Source: DASUBV01 sp963725175 (GTDB lineage Bacteria > Actinomycetota > Actinomycetes > Streptosporangiales > Streptosporangiaceae). From it: a stretch of DNA of 64,000 nt. The notes beneath the pieces were generated by a model. That model worked only from the letters and a program-made list of their open reading frames with translations. It had not been told where the DNA came from and ran no database searches. The position numbers were made by a program, and so were the translations under genes. Within the stretch, counting starts at the first letter, position 1. The number at the start of each line of letters is the position of its first letter. Positions 52,392 to 59,476 of this stretch are shown in pieces. Location of the stretch: assembly GCA_963725175.1 (NCBI GenBank), contig CAVRXH010000006.1:6138001-6202000 (forward strand), in the 5' to 3' direction.

Positions 52392-54638
52392 ATGGGAAAA
52401 AGCAACGGGGTGCCGCCGCCGCTGATGCGGCGAACGCCCGGCGAGAACCGCGGGCACCGCCCGGCGGCCGACTCCGCCGGGCCGCCCCGGCTGCCCGATG
52501 CGCTGCTAGACCGGATGCGCGCCGCCGTCCAGGCCGCCGAGAATCCGGGTGATGACGCCGCGGTTCGCGGCGATGAGACGGCGGTTCCCGGCGAGGACGC
52601 GGCCGTCTCCGATGAGACAGTCTCCGATGAGGATGGCCCGGCCCACGACGGGGGAGCGCCCGCCGGCGGTCAGTATCCCCTGGCCGGAACCGACGCGGTC
52701 GAGACCCAGCCCATCTCCCTCGCCGCGGTCAGGAAACTGCTGGCCAGCCCAGCCGGCATCGTCCCGCCCCCGGTAGGGCCACCCTCAGCAGCACAGCCCT
52801 CTGGAACGGCGCCGCAGCAGGCGACTCCGAAGGGGGCGCCCTGGGACCCGTCCCCCAAGCCACCACCGCCTGCGGCAGAGTCTTCGGCGGCAGCGCAGGC
52901 CGAGGCAGCTCAAGCCAAGGCAGCCCAGGTGGAGGCGGCGCGGGCCGAGGCTGCGCAAGCCGAGGCTGCGCAATCGGGCGCGTCATCGAGGGAAGCGGGG
53001 CCTAAGGGGGCGCCGTCAGGGGGAGCGCCGCCAAGGGGAGTGCCGTCAAGGAGAGCACAGTCCCGGAGGGCATCGGCGAAGACGGCGCCCTGGAAGACGG
53101 CTCCGTGGAAGGCAGCGCCGTCCACGGCGGAACCGCCCCGGTCCGCGCCCGCTCAGGCAGCACCGTCTCAGGCAGCACCGTCTCAGGCAGCACCGTCTCA
53201 GGCAGCCCCGTCTCAGGCAGCCCCGTCTCAGGCAGCCCCGTCTCAGGCAGCCCCGTCTCAGCCCGCACCCGCCGGGGAAGCGCGACCCGGACAGGCGCGA
53301 CCCGGACAGGCACAGGCCGGAGAGGTACCGTCGAGCGCGGCGACGTCGCCGGTATTCCCTGCCACGAGATCGCCCGCCGAGTCGGCGCAGCCCGCGTCTC
53401 GGCAGCCCGCGTCCACCGCGTCCACACAATCCGCGCCCTGGCAGCCCGAGTCCGAGCCTCGGCGGTCCGCTCCTCGGCAGGCCGCGACCGGACAGGCGGC
53501 GGCGCCGGTCAATGACCCGCCCGCCGCACCCGGCAAGACCAAGTCGCGGCGCGGCGCTGCCTCCCCGCGTGGGGCCGCAGCCCTGCGCGGCACCCGGAAG
53601 TCACCGGCATCGGCCCAGCAGCCGCCGGCGTCAGCCCGGCAGACGGCATCGGTCCGCCAGCCGCAATCGGCCTGGCAGGCACCGGAACAGTCGTGGAGGG
53701 CAATAGCGGCCGGTGCGCTGGCCCCGCCCGCGAGCTCCGGCAGGGTAGCCACTCCGGCCGGGCGCCGGCACCAGTTCCTCGTCGTGCTCACCGTGGTCGG
53801 CTTCGTGCTCGCCGGGACCCTCGGCTACTTCATCTACCAGCAGGCCGGGCCAAGCCGCGCCTCGGCCCGGGCTCCCGCCGCCGGGTCAGGCACGGCCGCC
53901 AGCACCACCGCCGCCTTCTGGCTGGCCAGCCAGGTCAGCCCGGCCGAGACCATCACCTGCGACCCCGCCATGTGCGTGGTGCTGAAGGCAGACGGCATCT
54001 CGGGCTCCCGGCTCCGCGAGCTGCGCCCCGGCCAGACCCGCCCGCCGCGTTCCGAGCTCGTCGCCGTCACGCCCGTGCTCCGCGGCCAGCTCAGCTCCGC
54101 CCTGGATGCCGGCTACGCCCCGGCGATCATCGCCAGCTTCGGCACCGGCGCCGGCCGGGTGCAGATCCGCGAGGTCACCGCGCGCGGCCCGGCCGGCGAC
54201 GCCACCCAGCTCAACGCCGACCTGATGCAGCGCCGCGAGTCCGGGGCCGAGCTGCTCACCAGCGACCGCATAGTGGCGTCGGCGCAGGCGCGCCGGCAGC
54301 TCACCGCCGGGCACGTCGATACCAGGCTGCTGGTCACCATCGCCGGGTTCGCATCGCTGCGGCCCGTGCGGATCGTGACATTCGACGACCAGGCGCCTGG
54401 CGTCGGGCCTGGCGTCAGCCCGCTACGCGCCGCCGTGCTGTCCGCCCCTCCTGGCGCGTCCCGCTCGGCAGCGCTCGCGCTGGTCCGCGCGCTGGCCGGG
54501 TTCCTGCAGGCGCAGCGCTCGCCGTTCGCGGTCACCGTCGTCCGCCGGGTCAAGCTGCCCGGCGGCGACCTGGGCGTGAGCTTCGAGTTCCCGGCGCCCA
54601 GCCCGCTCGGCCTCCTGACCGGCGCCGGCCCCGGCTGA
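52392..54638 (+). CDS. Pro/Ala-rich membrane-anchored protein with SQAAP repeats
   Basis: 748 aa from the ATG at 52392 (GGGGATGGGG upstream). Residues ~1-455 are low complexity, rich in Ala, Pro, Ser and Gln, with AEAAQ- and SQAAP-type repeats. One helix at ~460-485 (FLVVLTVVGFVLAGTLGYFIY) splits it from a ~260-residue C-terminal exported domain (ETITCDPAMCVVLKADG; ELVAVTPVLRGQL; FDDQAPGVGPGVS) with one Cys pair. The topology is cytoplasmic tail-in, domain-out. Divergent from the polysaccharide locus, hence possibly co-regulated. No known family recognised. Confidence 0.68.
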   Translation: MGKSNGVPPPLMRRTPGENRGHRPAADSAGPPRLPDALLDRMRAAVQAAENPGDDAAVRGDETAVPGEDAAVSDETVSDEDGPAHDGGAPAGGQYPLAGTDAVETQPISLAAVRKLLASPAGIVPPPVGPPSAAQPSGTAPQQATPKGAPWDPSPKPPPPAAESSAAAQAEAAQAKAAQVEAARAEAAQAEAAQSGASSREAGPKGAPSGGAPPRGVPSRRAQSRRASAKTAPWKTAPWKAAPSTAEPPRSAPAQAAPSQAAPSQAAPSQAAPSQAAPSQAAPSQAAPSQPAPAGEARPGQARPGQAQAGEVPSSAATSPVFPATRSPAESAQPASRQPASTASTQSAPWQPESEPRRSAPRQAATGQAAAPVNDPPAAPGKTKSRRGAASPRGAAALRGTRKSPASAQQPPASARQTASVRQPQSAWQAPEQSWRAIAAGALAPPASSGRVATPAGRRHQFLVVLTVVGFVLAGTLGYFIYQQAGPSRASARAPAAGSGTAASTTAAFWLASQVSPAETITCDPAMCVVLKADGISGSRLRELRPGQTRPPRSELVAVTPVLRGQLSSALDAGYAPAIIASFGTGAGRVQIREVTARGPAGDATQLNADLMQRRESGAELLTSDRIVASAQARRQLTAGHVDTRLLVTIAGFASLRPVRIVTFDDQAPGVGPGVSPLRAAVLSAPPGASRSAALALVRALAGFLQAQRSPFAVTVVRRVKLPGGDLGVSFEFPAPSPLGLLTGAGPG
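53151..53262 (+). repeat. 15-bp tandem repeat coding SQAAP
   Basis: About seven to eight in-frame 15-bp units (CAGGCAGCACCGTCT-like) within the anchored repeat-protein gene. Unit length keeps the frame, so copy number can vary without breaking the gene. A second short array (RPGQA) follows at about 53285. Confidence 0.75.
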
Positions 54639-54663
54639 GCCGGGCGGCCGATACCCGGCCGGC

Positions 54664-55278
54664 CTAACCCGCGACGCCCAGACGGCGCAGCTCGTTCCGC
54701 AACTCTTCCGGAGACACGAAGCGAATGGCCCGGAAGCCCAGCGCCCGCGCCGCCGCGACGTTGGCCGGGGAGTCGTCGATGAACACCGTCCGGCGCGGGT
54801 CCAGGTCATGCCGGCTGACCATGATCTCGAAGATCCGCTGGTCGGGCTTGGCCACGCCCTCGATGCCGGAGATCACCGCGCCGTCGAACCAGCGCATGAA
54901 CGCGAACCTGTCCCGGCGAACCGGGTAGGTGTCGGCCTCCATGTTGCTCAGGGCGAAACACGGCAGGCCGGCGGCGCGCAGTTCGGCCAGGACGGCGACC
55001 GTGCCGTCGATCTGGCCGGCGATCATCTCCTCGCCGCGCTGCGCCCAGGCCATGATGGGCGCGGCGTATTCGGGGTACTCGCGAGCCAGCAGCTCGCATG
55101 ACTGCGTGGTATCGGCACCCAGATCGTGCGCGTGGTGCCAGTCGGCGGTGCAGATCCTGGCCAGGAAGTCGGCCATCTCATCGGGGTCGTCGAAGAGCTG
55201 CCGGTACAGGTGGCGAGGGTCCCAGTCCAGCAGCACCCCGCCGATGTCGAAGACGACCGCGGCTACGTCGCATGACAC
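54664..55278 (-). CDS. HAD-superfamily phosphatase (subfamily IA)
   Basis: 204 aa. VVFDIGGVLLDWD holds the HAD nucleophile aspartate, CFALSNMEADT the second motif, GVAKPDQRIFE the Lys and VFIDDSPANVAAARALGFRAI the acidic metal site. Substrate unknown; sugar or nucleotide phosphate is likely. Convergent with the 52392 gene, 25 bp between stops. Confidence 0.85.
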   Translation of the reverse strand: MSCDVAAVVFDIGGVLLDWDPRHLYRQLFDDPDEMADFLARICTADWHHAHDLGADTTQSCELLAREYPEYAAPIMAWAQRGEEMIAGQIDGTVAVLAELRAAGLPCFALSNMEADTYPVRRDRFAFMRWFDGAVISGIEGVAKPDQRIFEIMVSRHDLDPRRTVFIDDSPANVAAARALGFRAIRFVSPEELRNELRRLGVAG

Positions 55279-55352
55279 GGCCCGAAGGTAGCACGCGCCC
55301 TCACGACCCGCGTCGGCCCGAAAGCGAATTGTCAGTAGCCAGATCTAGTTTG

Positions 55353-55889
55353 ATGCCGATGAACGAAGCCAGCACGCAGGGGGATTACGGCGAGGCATGG
55401 CTGCGGGCCGTGGCCGCGAGCAGCGGGTTACTACACGGACGCCCAACAACACTCGATCTGGAGAAGGCTGACGTCGAGCTAGTTCGCCAGGGACGTTGGG
55501 GCGGGATGTGGCATCCCACTGTCAAGGTGCAAGTGAAGACGACTATCGACCTCCGCGAAGAGGACGGTCACTTTGCCTACGATCTCGACGTGGATGCGTA
55601 TAACGTGCTGCGTCGCGATGACGAGACGGTGCGGCGTGTCTTGGCGGTCTTCCGTCTGCCGAGGAATGGTGAGCGTGTCCGGCTGCTGAGGAACGGTACC
55701 CTCCTGGCGGGCCGGGGAGCGTGGGTGTCGCTTGAGGGGCAGCCCGCGACGACTAATAAGTCCTGCCGCACCGTGCGGCTTCCGCTCGCCAACACCATCG
55801 ATCGACCGGGATTAGAGCGCATGCTCGCGACGTACGGGGTGCGTTCCTCGACTCGAGTTCCTGAGGTGGACGCTTGGGGGACGCAGTGA
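55353..55889 (+). CDS. DUF4365-like protein, possible PD-(D/E)XK nuclease fold
   Basis: 178 aa from the ATG at 55353 (another ATG at 55359). GDYGEAWLRAVAASSG begins the domain; DLEKADVELV and then VKVQVKTTIDL fit the D--x--Q-x-K pattern of DUF4365 and related nuclease-fold proteins. AYDLDVDAYNVLR follows. Third-position A/T is higher than in flanking genes, suggesting a different history. It overlaps the next gene by 16 bp, indicating an operon. DUF4365 proteins sit in defence-like contexts, but no function is proved here. Confidence 0.55.
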   Translation: MPMNEASTQGDYGEAWLRAVAASSGLLHGRPTTLDLEKADVELVRQGRWGGMWHPTVKVQVKTTIDLREEDGHFAYDLDVDAYNVLRRDDETVRRVLAVFRLPRNGERVRLLRNGTLLAGRGAWVSLEGQPATTNKSCRTVRLPLANTIDRPGLERMLATYGVRSSTRVPEVDAWGTQ

Positions 55890-57118
55890 ACCATATGCAT
55901 GTGGGCGATGATGGCGGCATGAGTGTCCTGGGGCTGCGAGCATTCGCGGACTACCTGCGCGCCTCCGGCTGGTCGCTGGAGGACCAGGACACCCGCACCG
56001 CCCTGTGGCGCCCGAGCCGCTCGCCGGATGCCGGGCCACCGGGTGCAGCGCCAGTGGGTGCAGGGCCAGCGGAGATTGTTCTTCCGGTTCGTCAGGACGT
56101 TGGCGACTACGCCGACCGGATCGACGCTGCCGTGCGCACGCTCGCCTTCGCCGAGCGACGGACGCCTGCGGAGGTGAAGTCCGATGTGGCCTCCGGTGGA
56201 GCCGATACGGTCGCCGTCCGGCTGACGCCGGACGCCCCGCCAGGTGAGGCGCCGCTGGCACTGGCGCAAGCCGTGGTAACGGCGCTCTACAGCTTCGTCA
56301 TAGGATCCGCGGCGGCGATCGAGATTCCGGACCTGGTCTTGCCATCTCATCGTCCGCCGTGGGCGGAGTCCTATGCCGGCCAGGTCAGGTTGTCCACGCA
56401 TCCCGGCAGCTTCATCCTGAGTCTGGCCTTGCCTTTGGTGGCGGATATCGGCGGACCGCAGCAAGCAGAGGAGGACGCGGCTGAATCGGTCATGTTCGCT
56501 ATGCCGCCACAACCGCTTGGCCGACGTGTTAGCACCAGAATGCGCAGATCGGCGCAGGCCGCTTGTCTGCTTGCCGACGAGGTCAGTGCAGGAAGCCGAC
56601 CGTTGCGGGCATTTGGCACCGACCGTGGCCGGCCTGCCGCCAACGCCACAGAACTGGCCGCGCTGACCGCGCTTGGCGGTGTTGAGTACGGCCTGTACCA
56701 GCTGAGGTTCACGCAATCGCCGCTAGCGGCCGACCACGCGGGCCCCATGACCTTGCAAGTAACTCCCGGTCAGCAGCGAATCCTGGGTGAGGCCGCCGAT
56801 TTCCTTCGCGCCAGACAGCCCCGTGCTGGCGTGACCGTCCACGGACTGGTTGTCCGGCTGCACCGGCCGAGTGCGTTCGGCCCCGGTGAAGTCGTCATCG
56901 AAGGCTTCGATGACGAGAGCGGCGCTACTCGCCGATACCGCATGGAACTGGCCGAGGGTGAATATAACGATGCCGTGGAAGCCCACCGGACCGGCCTGGC
57001 AGTGTCGGTGACTGGGGATCGCGAGGATCGCGGCACGCACCTTCGCCTGCGTCGGCTTACTTCGTTCTCGGTAATCCCTGGCTTTGACTACAAGGACGGC
57101 CCGGGCGGTAACGCCTGA
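55874..57118 (+). CDS. Unknown ~414-aa partner of the DUF4365-like gene
   Basis: 414 aa as drawn; the ATG at 55919 or GTG near it (MSVLGLRAFADYL) is a more likely start. Soluble, no signal or helix. Segments: LRASGWSLEDQDTRTALW, EIVLPVRQDVGDYADRI, AVRTLAFAERRTPAEV, and a C-half with VTVHGLVVRLHRPSAFGPGEV and DDESGATRRYRMEL, like a beta-rich domain. Base composition again has more A/T at third positions than neighbours. I do not recognise the family; it forms a two-gene unit with 55353. Confidence 0.6.
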   Translation: MGDAVNHMHVGDDGGMSVLGLRAFADYLRASGWSLEDQDTRTALWRPSRSPDAGPPGAAPVGAGPAEIVLPVRQDVGDYADRIDAAVRTLAFAERRTPAEVKSDVASGGADTVAVRLTPDAPPGEAPLALAQAVVTALYSFVIGSAAAIEIPDLVLPSHRPPWAESYAGQVRLSTHPGSFILSLALPLVADIGGPQQAEEDAAESVMFAMPPQPLGRRVSTRMRRSAQAACLLADEVSAGSRPLRAFGTDRGRPAANATELAALTALGGVEYGLYQLRFTQSPLAADHAGPMTLQVTPGQQRILGEAADFLRARQPRAGVTVHGLVVRLHRPSAFGPGEVVIEGFDDESGATRRYRMELAEGEYNDAVEAHRTGLAVSVTGDREDRGTHLRLRRLTSFSVIPGFDYKDGPGGNA

Positions 57119-57170
57119 CCGGCGAAGTCTGACCGGCGAAGTCTGACCGGCGAAGTCTGACCGGCGAAGC
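57115..57170. repeat. 14-bp tandem repeat, four copies
   Basis: Four units of CTGACCGGCGAAGT-type sequence start at the stop codon of the preceding gene. Each unit carries a TGA. No gene function seen; it may affect transcript ends. Confidence 0.75.
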
Positions 57171-57258
57171 TAGAGCGCCGGGTGCGGGCGGGTGCCTGCT
57201 GATGCCGAAGCTGATCGCGGCTATCGCGGCTATCGCGGCCTCGGACGTAGCGCCTCCG

Positions 57259-57594
57259 TCAGGATCCGCCGGACGTCACCTGCCCGGTCCCCGAGCTAGC
57301 CGACGGTGCCGTGCCAGATGACGTGCCGCTGCCGTCGCTGCTGCCACCAGCGCCGGAACCTTGGCTGCCCGAGCTGTTTCCTGTGCGGTTGTCACTGGTG
57401 CTGTGGCTGCTCGTGCTCCGGCTTGGTGCGTGCGTGGCGGAGGTGTCGTGGCTGCCGGGCAGCGTCGCGGCGACCCCGGCTCCGGCCAGCATGCTGGCCG
57501 CCCCGACCGCCACCGTCACCGCGCGCAGCCGCGCTCGCCCCCGCGCCAGCTCGTCATCCACCCCGTTGCCCTTTCCTGGCCGGTCAGGCCTCAT
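57259..57594 (-). CDS. Small Ser/Gly-rich anchored or secreted protein
   Basis: 111 aa from the Met at 57594. A short charged N-terminus (DDELARGRARLR) precedes a hydrophobic stretch (VTVAVGAASMLAGAGVAATL) and a Ser/Thr/Gly-rich tail with no other domain. Resembles a small exported linker protein, but it is isolated and could be spurious. Confidence 0.45.
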   Translation of the reverse strand: MRPDRPGKGNGVDDELARGRARLRAVTVAVGAASMLAGAGVAATLPGSHDTSATHAPSRSTSSHSTSDNRTGNSSGSQGSGAGGSSDGSGTSSGTAPSASSGTGQVTSGGS

Positions 57595-57906
57595 GCCCAG
57601 CCGTCCTCGCTCCCGACCAGCATGCCTCGCCCGCCTCTGCTTTCCCTCTGCCCCACCTGCGAGCCCGCTCCGCCCCGCCAGCCGCGTCACGCCCGCTCCC
57701 ACGCCCCGCTCCCACGCCCGCTCCCGGACGCGGCCTGGTGCCGCCTAGCTCAGCCCTGGCCCGTCCGGGTCCTCAGCCGCCCTGTCCCTGCCCATCCCGT
57801 CCCTGCCCGCGCCAGCCCGTGCCCGGCCCAAGCCCCAGACCGGCCGAAGCCCCAGACCGGCCCTGGCACGCTCGCGCCGGGCCGGCGTCCGCCGGCGCAC
57901 CACTCA

Positions 57907-57962
57907 ACGACCGTGAACCCGCTTCTACTGTCGCTGTTACGACAGTAGAAGCGGGTTCACTG
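57907..57962. repeat. Dispersed palindromic element, copy C
   Basis: Arms GTGAACCCGCTTCTAC and GTAGAAGCGGGTTCAC are identical to copy B in the core; the 6-nt loop is CTGTTA. The right end is slightly truncated relative to copies A and B. The tail follows 23 bp later. Confidence 0.8.
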
Positions 57963-57983
57963 CTGCTGGCGCGCGTCAGCTTG

Positions 57984-57998
57984 CTGATAACAGCAAGA
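57984..57998. repeat. TGATAACAGCAAGA tail near copy C
   Basis: Exact 14-bp tail, here separated from the palindrome by about 22 bp of unrelated sequence. Confidence 0.6.
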
Positions 57999-58149
57999 AA
58001 TAGCAGGCAGCGGACAATGAGCACAGGCGGGCGGAGGGGAGATAGTCGCAGGCTGTGGATGGGGCTGTGGACGGGCGGTGGAAAGCTGGGGGGCATAGGG
58101 GATAAACGGCAGATGTCCTGTGGATGGACGAAGAATCTTGGCTCAGCCT

Positions 58150-58390
58150 GCGGAAAGGCCTTGTGTCTCTCGCCGGGTTGGCAGTAGAACTGCTCTCACC
58201 ACTGAAGACGTGCCTGGCCCGGAGGAACCTCCGGGATGCCGGGGAGGGCCGGGAGACCGGTCCTTAGGGTAGCGGCACGCAACCGGTGGCAGTCAGGTGG
58301 CGCACGGCAGCCGGGCAGCCGGCAGGCCAAGGCCGTCTGGCGAGGCGAGGCCCCTCCATCTCATACATGGAGGGGCCTCGCCTTTATGTG
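58150..58390 (+). ncRNA. Candidate structured RNA
   Basis: About 240 nt with several stable helices, including CCCGGAG-GAAC-CTCCGGG (58218-58235), and a terminal 16-bp hairpin followed by TTTAT. No open frame of merit fits it. I could not match it to a known riboswitch, RNase P, SRP RNA or tmRNA. Expression is unproved; it lies ~280 nt upstream of the 58671 gene. Confidence 0.3.
58344..58382 (+). terminator. Terminator-like hairpin
   Basis: A perfect 16-bp stem (58344-58359 with 58367-58382) around CTCATAC, followed by TTTATG. A strong candidate to end the putative RNA or to attenuate transcription toward 58671. Confidence 0.7.
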
Positions 58391-58670
58391 CGGGGTCGCC
58401 AGGCACGCCGCGGACGCGGCACGCCGTTCTCGCCAGAACGGTTGCTTCCCGCCCGCCGCTAAGGGCAAACGCGGGGGTCGCGCGACGGACCGCCCCATTT
58501 TCCGCTCATCGCCCAGATCGCCCTGAGCAGGACTTACCACGAAGCGTAGCCAGGTTGGCGTGTTCTCCCCGCACGCGTCTCGTCACGATGCGACACTGAC
58601 GATTACGTTCCGCGCTGGGGGCAGGGCGGCGGCCGCCGGGCTGGCGGTGTGACGCACTGGGGGGAAGTAC

Positions 58671-59354
58671 ATGGGTCTGGTGGCGGGCCGGGAGGGCGAT
58701 ATCGACGGATATGAGCCGGTAGAGCTGCGATCCGACCCGGCAAGTGCGTCGCGGCCCGCCGCGATGTTCCGCCGCCGGTCGGTCCAGCCGTCCAGGCGCG
58801 GTGTCCTGCACCTGCAGGCCGCCAGGGACACGCCCGTCCCGCCCGACCTGGCGAGCTGGTACACCGAGCGCGGCTTTCACTTCTACGTGGCCGCGCTGCG
58901 CTGGCCGGGCCGGCGGCGCAACGGCAAGGCGTTAGCGGCAGCCTTCACCGAGCTGGACACCAGGTGCGAGCACCTGCGCGGCAGCGACGGCATCGACAAC
59001 GTGATCGTCACCGCGCACGGGGAGGGGGCGTCCGCCGCCGCGCTGTGGTGCGCCGCCGGGCAGCCAGGCAGCCGGGCCGACGCGCTGATCCTGTACGCGC
59101 CGTCGTTCGGCCGCAAGGCCCGCCGCGGCCTGGACATCACCTGCCCCGTACTCGTCGTCGGCGGCGCGGGCGGGCCGCGGGCGGGCCGTCCCGCCACGGT
59201 CCAGCTCGGCCGGCATGTCACCTGGCTGGCACCCGCCGACGCCGAGGCGCGGCCCGATGCGGCCAGCGCCGAGGACCGGCGGCGGTTCTTCGACGAGATG
59301 GGCCGCTGGCTGGGCGCCTACATGTACGGGCAGGTCCGCGACCAGCTCCTCTAG
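58671..59354 (+). CDS. Alpha/beta-fold protein with replaced nucleophile
   Basis: 227 aa. VIVTAHGEGASAAALWCAA occupies the nucleophile elbow of an alpha/beta hydrolase (usually G-x-S-x-G), but Glu stands where Ser would be. ITCPVLVVGGAGG resembles the acid strand. GRHVTWL and FFDEMGRWL close the fold. Possibly a non-catalytic lipid or protein binder, or the true residue is elsewhere. Start ATG at 58671 has GGGG upstream. Confidence 0.6.
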   Translation: MGLVAGREGDIDGYEPVELRSDPASASRPAAMFRRRSVQPSRRGVLHLQAARDTPVPPDLASWYTERGFHFYVAALRWPGRRRNGKALAAAFTELDTRCEHLRGSDGIDNVIVTAHGEGASAAALWCAAGQPGSRADALILYAPSFGRKARRGLDITCPVLVVGGAGGPRAGRPATVQLGRHVTWLAPADAEARPDAASAEDRRRFFDEMGRWLGAYMYGQVRDQLL

Positions 59355-59361
59355 CCGTCAC

Positions 59362-59378
59362 CTGATAACAGCAAGAGG
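59362..59378. repeat. TGATAACAGCAAGA tail without palindrome
   Basis: The tail sequence occurs shortly after the stop of the alpha/beta-fold gene, with no nearby palindrome. This shows that the tail can exist independently of the hairpin element. Confidence 0.6.
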
Positions 59379-59476
59379 CTCCGCCTGCCCGGACCCGTAC
59401 CCGGACCCGGCCTGGGGGCGCAGAGCGGCGGGGCCGGGCAAGGACGGTGCGGGCCGAGGCGATCCTCGCTGGCAGG

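Larger units (their letters stand above)
57595..58670. other. Intergenic stretch of about 1.1 kb without a convincing gene
   Basis: Both strands give only Pro/Arg-rich or unsupported frames. It holds a GC-rich simple-sequence region (57700-57890), palindromic repeat copy C with its tail, and a possible structured RNA with a strong hairpin (58150-58390). The 58400-58660 part lacks recognisable features. Confidence 0.6.

Noticed and set aside
53151..53262. CRISPR-like array
   Set aside because: The repeats are contiguous 15-bp coding units without spacers.
58150..58390. RNase P, SRP RNA, tmRNA, T-box or cobalamin riboswitch
   Set aside because: I looked for their conserved cores and did not find them, so only a generic structured-RNA candidate is reported.
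57700..58670. Several Pro/Ser/Arg-rich frames in the intergenic stretch
   Set aside because: Low complexity, no ribosome site, no known domain.
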